A stretch of DNA of 64,000 nucleotides from assembly GCA_944392805.1 (NCBI GenBank), contig CALXXZ010000002.1, positions 105,637 through 169,636 on the forward strand, read 5' to 3'. Below, piece by piece: positions 33,901-42,996 of the stretch; position 1 is the stretch's first letter, and each line of letters starts with the position of its first letter. This stretch comes from an uncultured Clostridia bacterium (GTDB taxonomy: Bacteria > Bacillota > Clostridia > TANB77 > CAG-508). Below the pieces are notes generated by a model. The model was not told the DNA's origin and ran no database searches. It worked only from the letters and a program-made list of their open reading frames with translations. The position numbers were made by a program, and so were the translations under genes.

Positions 33901-34831
33901 AAACTGCAAAATTTATACCTCTTGCCACAATATCCTTCATATTTTCAATTAAATCATCAATTTCTTTAGGTGTAACAATCATATTATAGTCCCCTACATT
34001 TAGAGCTTCTTTTACTTCTTCATATTTATCATTTTGTTGTAATTTATTCAAATACTCATTTGATTCTGCTTTTTCTTGTAATCTATCAATAAAAATATCA
34101 ATTCCATCAGAAACTAAAGTTGCAAGCTCAACAACTGTAGGAATTCCAATTGCAACTACAGGTACACCTAAACTATTTTGACTAATTTCTTGTCTAGTAT
34201 TTCCTACACCTGCACCTGGAACAATTCCTGTATCAGAAATTTGTATTGTACTACTTATTCTGTCAATACTTCTAGATGCTAAAGCATCAATTACAATTAA
34301 CAGTTTAGGTTTAATATTATCAACAATACCTTTTAAAATTTCAACAGTTTCTATTCCTGTAGTCCCCAATACACCTGGTGATATTGCACTTACAGGTCTA
34401 GTCCCTTCTTCTACATATTGAGGTAAATATTTTATAACATGTCTAGTTACATCAATTTCATTAATTACTTTTGGTCCTAAAGCATCTGGTGTAACATAAA
34501 TATTTCCTAACCCAACAATTAAAATTTCTCCTTGCTTATCAGTGTGCAAATCTATCATTTTTTGCAACTCACTTGTTAATACTTCTGAAGTTTTTTGAAT
34601 TTCATCTTCTCCAGCAATTTTTAATTTTTTTACATCAATTGTTACATAATTACCAATTGCTTTTCCTAATGCTTTTTCACCATTTTCATTTGCTATCTTA
34701 ACTCTTGTAACTTTTATGTTCTCATTTATATCTTCTTCTGTGCTTTCTACTCCATCTATTTCTTGTAACTTATTTACTTTTTTATAGATGTCTCTTCTCT
34801 CTAGTGCTAAATCAGTTCTAAAATTATACAT
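33899..34831 (-). CDS. gpr: Germination protease GPR
   Basis: 310 residues, family A25. It degrades small acid-soluble proteins during spore germination. The N-terminus YNFRTDLALE fits the self-processing site region (mature GPR starts near TDLA). Other landmarks are VGLGNIYVTPDALGP, RPVSAISPGVLGTTGIET, DALASRSIDRI and DTGIVPGAGVGN. ATG 34831 follows AAGGAG. It follows fhs by about 70 bases and ends the minus-strand run begun at scpB. Confidence 0.97.
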   Translation of the reverse strand: MYNFRTDLALERRDIYKKVNKLQEIDGVESTEEDINENIKVTRVKIANENGEKALGKAIGNYVTIDVKKLKIAGEDEIQKTSEVLTSELQKMIDLHTDKQGEILIVGLGNIYVTPDALGPKVINEIDVTRHVIKYLPQYVEEGTRPVSAISPGVLGTTGIETVEILKGIVDNIKPKLLIVIDALASRSIDRISSTIQISDTGIVPGAGVGNTRQEISQNSLGVPVVAIGIPTVVELATLVSDGIDIFIDRLQEKAESNEYLNKLQQNDKYEEVKEALNVGDYNMIVTPKEIDDLIENMKDIVARGINFAV

Positions 34832-34900
34832 ACTTCATTTCTCCTTTGAATTTAGTATGTCTCATTTTTTTTATTTTAAACAAAGTGTCACTCCTTTAGT

Positions 34901-36562
34901 TTAAAAAATCCCAACAATCTCTCCATTTTCATCAATATCGATTGTTTCCGCAGCAGGAACTTTTGGTAAACCTGGCATAGTCATAATTTTACCAGCAAGA
35001 ACCACTATAAAACCTGCACCTGCTTTAAGTTCAACATCTCTAATATTAAACTCAAAAGGAGTTTTGCATTCAACATTTTTAGCATCATCAGAAAAAGAAT
35101 ATTGAGTTTTTGCAATACACACTGGTAGATTTCCATAACCATTTTTTACAATTTTATCAATATTAATAATAGCTTCTTCTGAATAATTTACTTTATTAGC
35201 TCCATATACATTCATTGCAACCTTATTGATTTTCTCAATAATAGTTTCATTTAAATCATAAATAAATTTAAAATCTTCTTCTTTTTTACAAAGCTCTGCC
35301 AATTTTTGAGCAATGTCAATAGCTCCTTTTCCACCTTTTGCCCAACTTTCAACAATACTAGATGGAATATTTCTTTTTGCTAATTCTTCTTCTACATATT
35401 CTATTTCTTTATCAGTATCTGTGTTATATTTATTTATAGCAACAATAACATTTAATCCAAATTTATCTTTTAAGTTACTTATATGTCTATATAAATTATC
35501 CATTCCACTAGCAAGGCATTCCATATTTTCTTCTTTTATACTATCTTTTGGTGCTCCACCATGGTATTTAATTGCTTTTATTGTTGCAACACAAACAACT
35601 GCATCTGGTTTGATATTTGCTTTTCTACATTTGATATTAAGGAATTTTTCTGCACCTAAATCAGCTCCAAATCCTGCTTCTGTTATACAATAATCTGCAA
35701 GTTTCATAGCCATTTTAGTTGCTACTATACTATTACATCCATGTGCAATATTTGCAAAAGGACCTCCATGAATTATTGCTGGTGTATGTTCTAAAGTTTG
35801 TACTAAATTTGGTTTTATTGCATCTTTTAAAAGTACTGCCATACTTCCTTCTGCTTTTAAATCTCTAGCATAAATAGGTTCTTGTTTTTTATTATATCCT
35901 ATTAAGATATTTCCTAATCTTTGTTTTAAATCCTCAATATCTGTTGCCAAACATAGTATTGCCATTACTTCTGATGCAACTGTTATATCAAATTTGTCTT
36001 CTCTTGGTACAATTTTATTTTCTTTAGATAATCCCGTATTTACTACTCTTAATTGTCTATCATTTAAGTCTACACATCTTTTCCATACTACTTTGTCAAT
36101 TTCTAATTCATTTCCATGATATATATGATTATCTATTAGTGCTGATAATAAATTATTTGCTGATGTTATAGCATGAATATCTCCTGTAAAGTGTAAATTT
36201 ATATCTTCCATTGGAGCTACTTGTGCATATCCTCCACCTGTTGCCCCACCTTTTATTCCAAATACTGGTCCAAGTGATGGTTCTCTTAATGCCAATATTG
36301 CTCTTTCCCCAATTTGTCTTAATCCATCTGCAATTGAAATTGATATTGTTGTTTTGCCTTCTCCTAATGGTGTTGGACTCATTGCTGTTACTAATACCAG
36401 TTTTCCATCTTTTTCATTCTTTAGGCGTTTTGTTACTTCATCTGATATTTTAGCTTTATATTTTCCATATAACTCTAATTCATCTTCACTTATTTCAATT
36501 TTTTCAGCAACTTTTGTTATTTTTTCTAATTTTACACTTTTTGCTATTTCTATATCAGTCAT
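34901..36562 (-). CDS. fhs: Formate--tetrahydrofolate ligase
   Basis: 553 residues, full length. It makes 10-formyl-THF from formate, THF and ATP, feeding purine synthesis or the Wood-Ljungdahl methyl branch. The ATP loop is TPLGEGKTTISI (about 63-74). Other signatures are GGATGGGYAQVAPMEDINLHFTGD (landmark GGGYAQVAPMED) and the C-terminal MPGLPKVPAAE. Only this enzyme of the pathway lies in the window. ATG 36562 follows AAAGGAG. Confidence 0.97.
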   Translation of the reverse strand: MTDIEIAKSVKLEKITKVAEKIEISEDELELYGKYKAKISDEVTKRLKNEKDGKLVLVTAMSPTPLGEGKTTISISIADGLRQIGERAILALREPSLGPVFGIKGGATGGGYAQVAPMEDINLHFTGDIHAITSANNLLSALIDNHIYHGNELEIDKVVWKRCVDLNDRQLRVVNTGLSKENKIVPREDKFDITVASEVMAILCLATDIEDLKQRLGNILIGYNKKQEPIYARDLKAEGSMAVLLKDAIKPNLVQTLEHTPAIIHGGPFANIAHGCNSIVATKMAMKLADYCITEAGFGADLGAEKFLNIKCRKANIKPDAVVCVATIKAIKYHGGAPKDSIKEENMECLASGMDNLYRHISNLKDKFGLNVIVAINKYNTDTDKEIEYVEEELAKRNIPSSIVESWAKGGKGAIDIAQKLAELCKKEEDFKFIYDLNETIIEKINKVAMNVYGANKVNYSEEAIINIDKIVKNGYGNLPVCIAKTQYSFSDDAKNVECKTPFEFNIRDVELKAGAGFIVVLAGKIMTMPGLPKVPAAETIDIDENGEIVGIF

Positions 36563-36580
36563 AATATCACTCCTTTTATT

Positions 36581-37021
36581 TTACGCTAATAAACCTACAG
36601 TAATTCCAATAACTGCTCCAACTACAACTTGTAATGGTGTATGTCCTAATACTTCTACTAGTCTTTCTTGTACCTCTACATTTGTTAATCCTGGTGTTTC
36701 TATTATTTTATTTAATAAACGGGCTTGTTTTCCTGCAGCTCTTCTAACTCCTGCTGCATCATACATTACTACCATTGCAAATACTAATGATATTGCAAAT
36801 AAACTTGAGTCAAATCCTTCATACTTTCCTATTAAAGCTGCTAAACATGTTACTACTCCTGTATGTGAACTTGGCATTCCTCCTGCACCCATTATTCTTT
36901 TAAAATTGAATTTTTTTGTTTTTACTAAATCATATATTACTTTAAATGTTTGTATTCCAAACCATACTAATAGTGGTACATATATATATTTATTTGTTAT
37001 AAATTTTTCAAAATCATTCAT
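36581..37021 (-). CDS. Divergent PAP2 family protein (DUF212, YuiD-like)
   Basis: 146 residues with four membrane segments. The family signature is MGAGGMPSSHTGVVTCLA (about 45-62) with GMPSSH, then YDAAGVRRAAGKQA and the closing LGHTPLQVVVGAVIG. It is related to acid phosphatase/vanadium haloperoxidase proteins, but the substrate is unproven. It lies 17 bases after xseB. Confidence 0.92.
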   Translation of the reverse strand: MNDFEKFITNKYIYVPLLVWFGIQTFKVIYDLVKTKKFNFKRIMGAGGMPSSHTGVVTCLAALIGKYEGFDSSLFAISLVFAMVVMYDAAGVRRAAGKQARLLNKIIETPGLTNVEVQERLVEVLGHTPLQVVVGAVIGITVGLLA

Positions 37022-37038
37022 TCCCCTTTTTCTCTCCC

Positions 37039-37260
37039 TTACTCTGCATCAAAATTTTCTTCAGTTATTTCTCCATCTTTTTCTAAAAGAATGGTTATTT
37101 TCTTTTCTGCTTCTTCTAGCATTTTATTGCATTGTTTTGCTTTTTGCATTCCTTCTTCGAATTTTTGTACTGATTCATCAAGATTTAAATTTCCATTTTC
37201 TAATTCTGTTACTATTTCTTCTAATTTGGTCATTGTTTCTTCAAAATTTTCTTTACTCAT
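37039..37260 (-). CDS. xseB: Exodeoxyribonuclease VII small subunit
   Basis: 73 residues, family length. NFEETMTKLEEIVTELENGN and LDESVQKFEEGMQ are the conserved helix pair. With XseA it forms the nuclease that degrades single-stranded DNA. Unusually it is separated from xseA (37722) by an intervening membrane protein gene. Confidence 0.96.
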   Translation of the reverse strand: MSKENFEETMTKLEEIVTELENGNLNLDESVQKFEEGMQKAKQCNKMLEEAEKKITILLEKDGEITEENFDAE

Positions 37261-37275
37261 TTTTGTTTCCTTTCT

Positions 37276-37707
37276 TTAATAAAATTCACTTATTGTCCAA
37301 TCATCTGTGTTTACTTCATACCAAGAAATTACTGTTGCATTACTTTTTACTGCTATATAATATATATTATCTTTTTTTTCTTCTATGCTAAATGTTACAG
37401 TATCATCTTCTCCATAAGTCTGTTTTGCAAGTTGTATTGCTTTTTCATCTTTTGAAATTTGTGTATTTTCTTCTTTTTGAGTTTCTTTTTCTTCTTCACC
37501 AACATATTCTTCTTCTGGCTCTTTTTCTTCTATTGGTTCTTCTGTTGTTTTATCTTCTTCCTGCTTTTCTTCTACTTGTGGTGTTGGTTCAGTTTCAACT
37601 TTATTTCTATTTGTTATCTCTTCATATGCTACATATCCTATTATTCCAATTAACGCTATTACTGCAATTACTATTATTACTGTTAATATGTTTTGTTTTT
37701 TCATCAT
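37276..37707 (-). CDS. Membrane-anchored acidic protein between xseA and xseB
   Basis: 143 residues. One membrane segment (about 8-28), a long Glu/Lys/Pro-rich linker (about 35-85) and a compact C-terminal domain of about 55 residues (KAIQLAKQTYGEDDTV, then ISWYEVNTDDWTISEF). The C-terminal part has the look of a small PepSY-like extracytoplasmic domain, but I do not recognise it firmly. It sits 14 bases from each neighbour. There is no obvious link to exonuclease VII. Confidence 0.7.
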   Translation of the reverse strand: MMKKQNILTVIIVIAVIALIGIIGYVAYEEITNRNKVETEPTPQVEEKQEEDKTTEEPIEEKEPEEEYVGEEEKETQKEENTQISKDEKAIQLAKQTYGEDDTVTFSIEEKKDNIYYIAVKSNATVISWYEVNTDDWTISEFY

Positions 37708-37721
37708 ATGTTACCTCCAAT

Positions 37722-38909
37722 CTATAGCACTTTTGCATTTTTTTCTCCATCATAAAATTTTAGTTTTATTTCATCATCTGCTTTTAGTTGTTTTGCACTT
37801 TTTATTATATGTTCTTCTTTTTCTGTTAAGCAATACCCTCTTGTTAAAGTTTTTAATGGACTTAATGCATCCAATTTTGCGACAATTTCTACATATCTGG
37901 TCTGTTTGTCTTTTTGAATATTTCGTATTCTAGTTTCCAATCTTTTTATATATGTATCTAATATAATATATCTATCTTTTATATTTCTTGTTGGATCTGT
38001 AAATACTCTAGATTTCATACATTTTTCATATCTAAGTTTCATTAATTCTATTTTCTTTTTTAATGATTGTCTTATTCTATTTTGATAACTTATTATTTTT
38101 TCTTTTAATTCATATACATCAGGCACTGCAAGCTCTGCTGCAGCTGATGGTGTAGGTGCTCTTAAATCTGCTACAAAGTCTGCAATTGTGAAATCTGTTT
38201 CATGTCCTACTGCTGATATAATTGGTAATTCTGATTCATATATTGCTCTTGCAACTATTTCTTCATTAAATGGCCACAAATCTTCTAATGAACCTCCTCC
38301 ACGACCAACTATTATCACATCAGCCAATTTTTTTTCATTCATTATTTTTATTTTTTCTGCAATTTGTTCTGCCGCACCTGGCCCTTGAACAGGTACTGGC
38401 AGTAATCGTATATGTACATTTGGATTTCTTCTTGTTGATACATTTATTATATCTCTTATTACAGCTCCTGTTTGTGATGTTAAAACTCCTACTACTTTAG
38501 GATATAATGGGATTCTTTTTTTATGTGTTTGATCAAATAGTCCTTCTTTTTCTAATTTTGCTTTTAATTTTTCAAATTGCTCATGCAAATCTCCCATTCC
38601 ATCTTCCATCATTGTTTTTACATATATTTGATATACTCCATCTCTTTCAAATACTGATACAGAACCAAAAACCATTACTTTCATTCCATCTGTTGGTTTA
38701 AAAGCTAGCTTTTCAGCATAGCTTTTAAACATTATACATTTTACCAACGAATTCTCGTCTTTTAATGTAAAATATAGATGGCCTGTGTAATGGTTTTTAA
38801 AATTGGAGATTTCACCTTTTACTAATATTGCATTTAGGTTTTCATCTTCATCAAATCTGTCTTTTATGTATTTGTTTAATTGTGTTACTGTTACTGCATT
38901 ATATTTCAT
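37722..38909 (-). CDS. xseA: Exodeoxyribonuclease VII large subunit
   Basis: 395 residues. An N-terminal OB-fold (LNAILVKGEISNFKNHYTGHLYFTLKD) binds DNA. The catalytic core has GVLTSQTGAVIRDI, RGGGSLEDLWPFNEE and SAVGHETDFTIADFVADLRAPTPSAAAE (landmarks RGGGSLEDLW and GHETDFT). A coiled coil precedes the C-terminal Arg-rich part (LTRGYCL). It degrades single-stranded DNA with XseB. Confidence 0.97.
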   Translation of the reverse strand: MKYNAVTVTQLNKYIKDRFDEDENLNAILVKGEISNFKNHYTGHLYFTLKDENSLVKCIMFKSYAEKLAFKPTDGMKVMVFGSVSVFERDGVYQIYVKTMMEDGMGDLHEQFEKLKAKLEKEGLFDQTHKKRIPLYPKVVGVLTSQTGAVIRDIINVSTRRNPNVHIRLLPVPVQGPGAAEQIAEKIKIMNEKKLADVIIVGRGGGSLEDLWPFNEEIVARAIYESELPIISAVGHETDFTIADFVADLRAPTPSAAAELAVPDVYELKEKIISYQNRIRQSLKKKIELMKLRYEKCMKSRVFTDPTRNIKDRYIILDTYIKRLETRIRNIQKDKQTRYVEIVAKLDALSPLKTLTRGYCLTEKEEHIIKSAKQLKADDEIKLKFYDGEKNAKVL

Positions 38910-38912
38910 TTG

Positions 38913-39332
38913 TTAATCTCCTATTTCTTTTACAATACTTGCTAATATTCCATTTATGAAATTTTTTGAAGTTTCTTCTCCATATTTTTTTGCTAGTTCT
39001 AAACTTTCATTTATAGCAACTTTATATGGTATTTGCTTGTATTTAATTTCATATATTGCAAGTTTTAATAGACTTAAATCTATTTTTGATATTCTGTCTA
39101 TATTCCAATCAGCTTTTAGATTTTTTTCTATTAAGTTTACTATTTCTCTTATATTTTTATTTATCCCTATTATCGCATCTTTTATATATTCTTTTGCTTC
39201 TTGCTCTTCGACTTCATTACATTCTAAATATAATTGTATCTGTTCTTCTAAATTTGTCTCTTTTTGTATTTCTAAACTGTAAATTAGTCTAAATGTTAAT
39301 TCTCTAATCGCTGACCTTTTCATTTTCCCCAC
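38913..39332 (-). CDS. nusB: Transcription antitermination factor NusB
   Basis: 139 residues. [20 protein letters not shown], the central [24 protein letters not shown] (landmark [15 protein letters not shown]) and [17 protein letters not shown] are the family blocks. It binds boxA RNA with S10 in rRNA antitermination. It follows DUF2273 by 2 bases and xseA follows 3 bases later, the usual asp23-nusB order in Clostridia. Confidence 0.96.
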   Translation of the reverse strand: MGKMKRSAIRELTFRLIYSLEIQKETNLEEQIQLYLECNEVEEQEAKEYIKDAIIGINKNIREIVNLIEKNLKADWNIDRISKIDLSLLKLAIYEIKYKQIPYKVAINESLELAKKYGEETSKNFINGILASIVKEIGD

Positions 39333-39334
39333 CT

Positions 39335-39538
39335 TTATAATCTATCTATGAAGTTTTTTAATTTTTCTTTTACTTCATATTTATTTTGTTGTATGTAGTT
39401 TCCTACAACTGCTCCTAAAAATATTAGTACAATTGCTATTATTAATTGGTACAATCTCGTACATAATATTAATATTGCTATTATTATTCCTATTATTGCG
39501 CCTTTATATTTAGTTAGAAATTCTTTAAAACTATCCAT
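39335..39538 (-). CDS. DUF2273 small membrane protein
   Basis: 67 residues from ATG 39538, which follows AGGTGA; GTG 39547 would add three residues. Two membrane segments (about 10-27 and 29-46) and a basic C-terminus ([20 protein letters not shown]). DUF2273 is encoded with amaP and asp23 in many Firmicutes and probably helps anchor Asp23 at the membrane. Spacing to amaP and nusB is under 10 bases. Confidence 0.92.
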   Translation of the reverse strand: MDSFKEFLTKYKGAIIGIIIAILILCTRLYQLIIAIVLIFLGAVVGNYIQQNKYEVKEKLKNFIDRL

Positions 39539-39547
39539 TTTTATCAC

Positions 39548-40102
39548 CTATTCTTCGTTTTGTTTTGATTCTTGAAGTTTTACTATTTTTACATTTACTT
39601 CTTGTACATCTAAGTCTGATATCTTTTTGATTTCTTCTTTTACTTTATTTTGTATTCCTGTTGCTAAATCTTTTATTACTACATTGTCATTTACTGTTAG
39701 AAATAGTGTTATTACTATTTGATTTTCACTATTTACATCTATTTTTGTATTACACTCTTTTACATTTTCAAATGTTGAAACTGAATTTTTTACCATATTG
39801 TCTATTGATTCTTTTGATATCATTAATTCTCCATTTTCATTTTTTAAAAGTATTCCTTGTGATTGTTTTATTTTTTCTTTTGAAGCTTCATCAAAAAAGA
39901 TACATTTTATTGATAATAGTATAAATATAATACTTACTACTAATGTTATTTTTGAGCTTATATTTCCTGTTATTAGTGCTTCTACCATATTTGATACTGT
40001 ATCAAAATCTAACCAATTAAATATTAATAGACTTAGTACTATTGCTAATATTATAATTATATATGAATATATTACTAGTGCAATTCTTTCTACTAATTTC
40101 AT
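39548..40102 (-). CDS. amaP: Alkaline shock response membrane anchor protein AmaP
   Basis: 184 residues. Two membrane segments (about 8-29 and 50-68) are followed by a cytoplasmic Asp23-like domain (ISKESIDNMVKNSVSTFENV, VVIKDLATGIQNKVKEEI). AmaP holds Asp23 at the membrane in Staphylococcus. It sits between asp23 and DUF2273 and overlaps neither. Confidence 0.92.
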   Translation of the reverse strand: MKLVERIALVIYSYIIIILAIVLSLLIFNWLDFDTVSNMVEALITGNISSKITLVVSIIFILLSIKCIFFDEASKEKIKQSQGILLKNENGELMISKESIDNMVKNSVSTFENVKECNTKIDVNSENQIVITLFLTVNDNVVIKDLATGIQNKVKEEIKKISDLDVQEVNVKIVKLQESKQNEE

Positions 40103-40123
40103 ATTTTTTCTCCATTTCTTCTA

Positions 40124-40555
40124 TTAATTTTCTTTTGAAGTTGTATCTTCATTATCTTCTTTTTCTGTTTTTACTCCTTGTACATGTACATTTACTGCTT
40201 CTACTTTTAGTCCTGTCATATTTTCAACTGCTTTTTTTACTCTATTTTGTATTTCAAATGCTACATCTGGTATTCTTGTTCCATATTCTACTATTATGTT
40301 TACATCTATTCTTACTTCTTTTTCATCTGCTTCTACTTTTATTCCTTTTGATAAATTTTTCTTTCCACTTAGTACTTCTGTTATTCCTCCAGCAAATCCT
40401 CCTGACATACTTGCTACTCCTGGTACTTCTGATACTGCTACACCTGCAATTACTGCAACTACATCATTTGCTATTTTTATTCCATCATTTCCATTTTCTA
40501 CAATTTCTTCTACAATTTCCTCTTTTTCTACTTCTACATTTTTGTTTTCTTCCAT
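40124..40555 (-). CDS. Asp23/Gls24 family envelope stress protein
   Basis: 143 residues from ATG 40555, which follows GGAGGA; the frame is open 12 codons further. After an acidic N-terminus comes GIKIANDVVAVIAGVAVSEVPGVASMSGG, then RIDVNIIVEYGTRIPDVAFEIQNRV (landmarks SEVPGV and VEYGTRIPDVA) and VNVHVQGV. Family members form a membrane-proximal network and respond to wall stress. It precedes amaP and follows proS. Confidence 0.95.
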   Translation of the reverse strand: MEENKNVEVEKEEIVEEIVENGNDGIKIANDVVAVIAGVAVSEVPGVASMSGGFAGGITEVLSGKKNLSKGIKVEADEKEVRIDVNIIVEYGTRIPDVAFEIQNRVKKAVENMTGLKVEAVNVHVQGVKTEKEDNEDTTSKEN

Positions 40556-40653
40556 AATAAATTCCTCCATTCTTGGGTACTTTATACCCATTATCTTTTT
40601 ATCATCAATAGTATATCAATTTTTTTGTTTTTTTACAACTGTTTTTTGATATT

Positions 40654-41967
40654 TTATTCATAATCATATCTTCTCAATGACTTTTCTAAAAATAATTTGC
40701 TTATTTCTTTTATTGTAGTTTGTTCTTTTTCTCCTGTTTTAATATTTTCTATTTCTAAATTGTCTCCTTGTTGTTTATCTCCTAATACTAATACATATGG
40801 TGTTCCAAGTATTTTAGCATCTTTTATTTTTGCACCTATACTGATATTTTCTCTGTCATCTAATATAACTTTTGTTCCGCCAAATTCAAGTTTTCTTATT
40901 ATTTCTTCTGCAATTTTCATTTTTGACTCATCTTCTAATTTTGGTATTATTTGCAATTTATATGGTGCTATTCTATATGGTAATGCAAATCCACATGGTC
41001 CCCATTTTTCATCTTTTATTACATATTGTTCATATAATGCTGCTACTGTTCTGCTTACTCCTATTCCATAACATCCCATGTAATAAAGTTCTTCTTTTCC
41101 TTCTTGGTTTATGTATTTTCCATTCATCATTTCTGAATATCTTGTTCCAAGTTGGAATATATGTCCTAGTTCCATTGTTCTTATTTCTTTGAAATCTGAA
41201 ATATCTTCTATTCCATATTCTTCTTTTAAATATGTTTTATAATCTTCTCTTTCTAATATTTCTGTGTTTAATCCTATTCCTGTTTTTTCATTATATAATA
41301 TTTTGTCTTCCCCTTGTTCTGAAATTAACATGAATTCTTCTGATTTTTTTCCTCCCATTGCTCCATTGTCTGCAACTATTGGAATTACTTTTAATCCTAT
41401 TTTTCTAAATATTTCTAAAAATGCATTTCTTACATTTTCATATGATTTTTCCATTCCTTCTACATTTGTATCAAAACTGTATGCATCTAGCATTGGGAAT
41501 GCTTTTCCTCTTAATAAATATCCTCTTGTTCTAATTTCATTTCTATATTTTTCACCTATTTGATAATATGTTACTGGTAGGTTTTTATATGATTTTAGTT
41601 TTTCTCTTGCAAATTCTAACATTGCTTCTTCTCCTGTTGGAGCTAAACAAAATGTTCCTTTATTTGATTCTGTTATTAACATTGTTCCATCTTGTACATA
41701 ATGCTCATATCTTCCAGAATTTTTCCATATTGTGTCTGGCTGTAATGTTGGTAATAATACTTCTATACATCCATAATCATTTAATGTATCTACAATTATT
41801 TTTTCTACTTTTCTTCTTACTAATAATGGTATTGTATTATACCCAAATAAACCTGCTCCATATTGTACTAATTGTCCTGTTTGTAATAATATACTTTGTC
41901 CTGGATACATTTCATCTATATTATTTAATTTTGTTGTTCCCATTCCTGTTTGTGATAATTTCATCAT
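40654..41967 (-). CDS. proS: Prolyl-tRNA synthetase without the INS editing domain
   Basis: 437 residues from ATG 41967, chosen because GGAGG lies 8 bases upstream. Class II motif 2 is YRNEIRTRGYLLRGKAF and motif 3 YGIGVSRTVAALYEQY; the C-terminal anticodon domain contains DDRENISIGAKIKDA. Typical bacterial ProRS has about 560-570 residues with an INS domain between motifs 2 and 3; here that interval holds only a short linker. It charges tRNA-Pro but probably cannot clear Ala-tRNA-Pro in cis. It is coupled to scpB. Confidence 0.95.
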   Translation of the reverse strand: MMKLSQTGMGTTKLNNIDEMYPGQSILLQTGQLVQYGAGLFGYNTIPLLVRRKVEKIIVDTLNDYGCIEVLLPTLQPDTIWKNSGRYEHYVQDGTMLITESNKGTFCLAPTGEEAMLEFAREKLKSYKNLPVTYYQIGEKYRNEIRTRGYLLRGKAFPMLDAYSFDTNVEGMEKSYENVRNAFLEIFRKIGLKVIPIVADNGAMGGKKSEEFMLISEQGEDKILYNEKTGIGLNTEILEREDYKTYLKEEYGIEDISDFKEIRTMELGHIFQLGTRYSEMMNGKYINQEGKEELYYMGCYGIGVSRTVAALYEQYVIKDEKWGPCGFALPYRIAPYKLQIIPKLEDESKMKIAEEIIRKLEFGGTKVILDDRENISIGAKIKDAKILGTPYVLVLGDKQQGDNLEIENIKTGEKEQTTIKEISKLFLEKSLRRYDYE

Positions 41968-41968
41968 T

Positions 41969-42535
41969 TTAATTTCCTCCATTTTCTTCTATTATTTCAT
42001 CAATCACTATCTGTCTATTTGAATCTAATTTATATTTCGGCAATTCTGGTAGTTTACTTAAATTTTCATACCCAAACATTTTTAAAAATTCTTCTGTTGT
42101 TTTATATGTTGTAGGCTTTCCTGGTAAATCAGATTTTCCAGCATCTTCTATTAATCCATATTCTAGCAATTTATATATTGTTCCATCACTGTTTACTCCT
42201 CTTATTGCTTCTATTTCTGCTCTTGTTGCTCTTGGATTATATGCTATTATTGCTAGTGTTTCTAATGCTGCTGTTGATAAATTAGGCTTAGCCCTTTTGT
42301 CTAATATCGGGTATATGTATTCATAATATTCTTTTTTACTACACATCTGATATTTGTTTTCTATTTTGATTATTTCTACTCCTCTTGTAATATATTCGTC
42401 TTGCATGCTTCTTATTATTTTTTCTATCTGTTCTTTGTCTATTTCTAAAGCTAATACTAACTCTTCTTCTGTTACAGCTCTACCAGCAGAAAATAGTATT
42501 GCTTCTATTATTTTTTTTACTTTTTCTATTTCCAT
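41969..42535 (-). CDS. scpB: Segregation and condensation protein B
   Basis: 188 residues, two winged-helix domains. KKIIEAILFSAGRAV opens the protein; LSTAALETLAIIAYNPRATRAEIEAIRGVNSDGTI (landmarks LETLAIIAYNP and IEAIRGV) and GLIEDAGKSDLPGKPTTYKTTEEFL (landmark GKPTTYKTTEEFL) follow. ScpB works with ScpA and SMC in chromosome organisation. scpA is not adjacent in this window, which departs from the common scpAB pair. It heads the run to gpr. Confidence 0.96.
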   Translation of the reverse strand: MEIEKVKKIIEAILFSAGRAVTEEELVLALEIDKEQIEKIIRSMQDEYITRGVEIIKIENKYQMCSKKEYYEYIYPILDKRAKPNLSTAALETLAIIAYNPRATRAEIEAIRGVNSDGTIYKLLEYGLIEDAGKSDLPGKPTTYKTTEEFLKMFGYENLSKLPELPKYKLDSNRQIVIDEIIEENGGN

Positions 42536-42746
42536 TTTTATTCATTCCTTCATAAGGTACTCTTCTAGTTAAAAAAATTAAAAATTTGTTATTTTTTAAC
42601 CATTTAATGGTTATATTTTATTACGTTTTGCGCTTTATGTCAAGGTTTTTAATGATTTCTAAATAATTATATTTTATTTTGTTTTTTTATTTACTTTTTT
42701 ATAATTTTGTGATAATATTACAAAAAGTTTATAAGGGGTGTATTTT

Positions 42747-42923
42747 ATGTCAGAAAACAATAAAGATGAAAAAAAAGACATTGAAGTTATTAATGGAGAT
42801 GGTTCTAATTTAGTTATTTCACCTGTGTATGAACATATAAATGCAGCAAAACCAAAAAGTAAAGATAAAAATCCTAAGAATATCGTTATTCCAGGAGAAA
42901 AAAAGAAAAATAGTGACAAATAA
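42747..42923 (+). CDS. Small hydrophilic hypothetical protein (58 aa)
   Basis: Start ATG 42747 follows AAGGGG. The protein is highly charged: an acidic N-terminus (SENNKDEKKDIEVIN), a central stretch GDGSNLVISPVYEHIN and a Lys-rich C-terminus. There is no membrane segment. It has its own terminator and upstream AT-rich promoter-like DNA (TTATAATATTAC area), which supports it being a real gene. I do not recognise the family. Confidence 0.7.
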   Translation: MSENNKDEKKDIEVINGDGSNLVISPVYEHINAAKPKSKDKNPKNIVIPGEKKKNSDK

Positions 42924-42938
42924 GTCGCTATTTTTTTA
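42909..42938 (+). terminator. Terminator of the 58-aa gene
   Basis: AATAGTGAC (42909-42917) pairs with GTCGCTATT (42924-42932) with one wobble, followed by TTTTT. It overlaps the stop codon. Confidence 0.88.
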
Positions 42939-42944
42939 TATAAA

Positions 42945-42972
42945 ATTTTAAGGACTAGTTATCTAGTCCTTA
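42945..42972 (-). terminator. Terminator of the HU gene
   Basis: On the minus strand TAAGGACTA pairs with TAGTCCTTA (42964-42972 and 42949-42957), followed by AAATTTTA, 25 bases after the HU stop. Confidence 0.85.
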
Positions 42973-42996
42973 TCATATATTTATATTTTTTTATAA

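Noticed and set aside
36354-37391. 345-codon plus-strand open frame over fhs, DUF212 and xseB
   Set aside because: It crosses three well-supported genes on the opposite strand and shows no family resemblance.
40600-40653. T-box or other leader for proS
   Set aside because: proS is internal to an operon and starts 1 base after scpB; no leader space exists upstream of it.
42590-42625. Hairpin TAACCAT/ATGGTTA upstream of scpB
   Set aside because: Short, without a U-run on the relevant strand, and easily expected by chance in AT-rich DNA.
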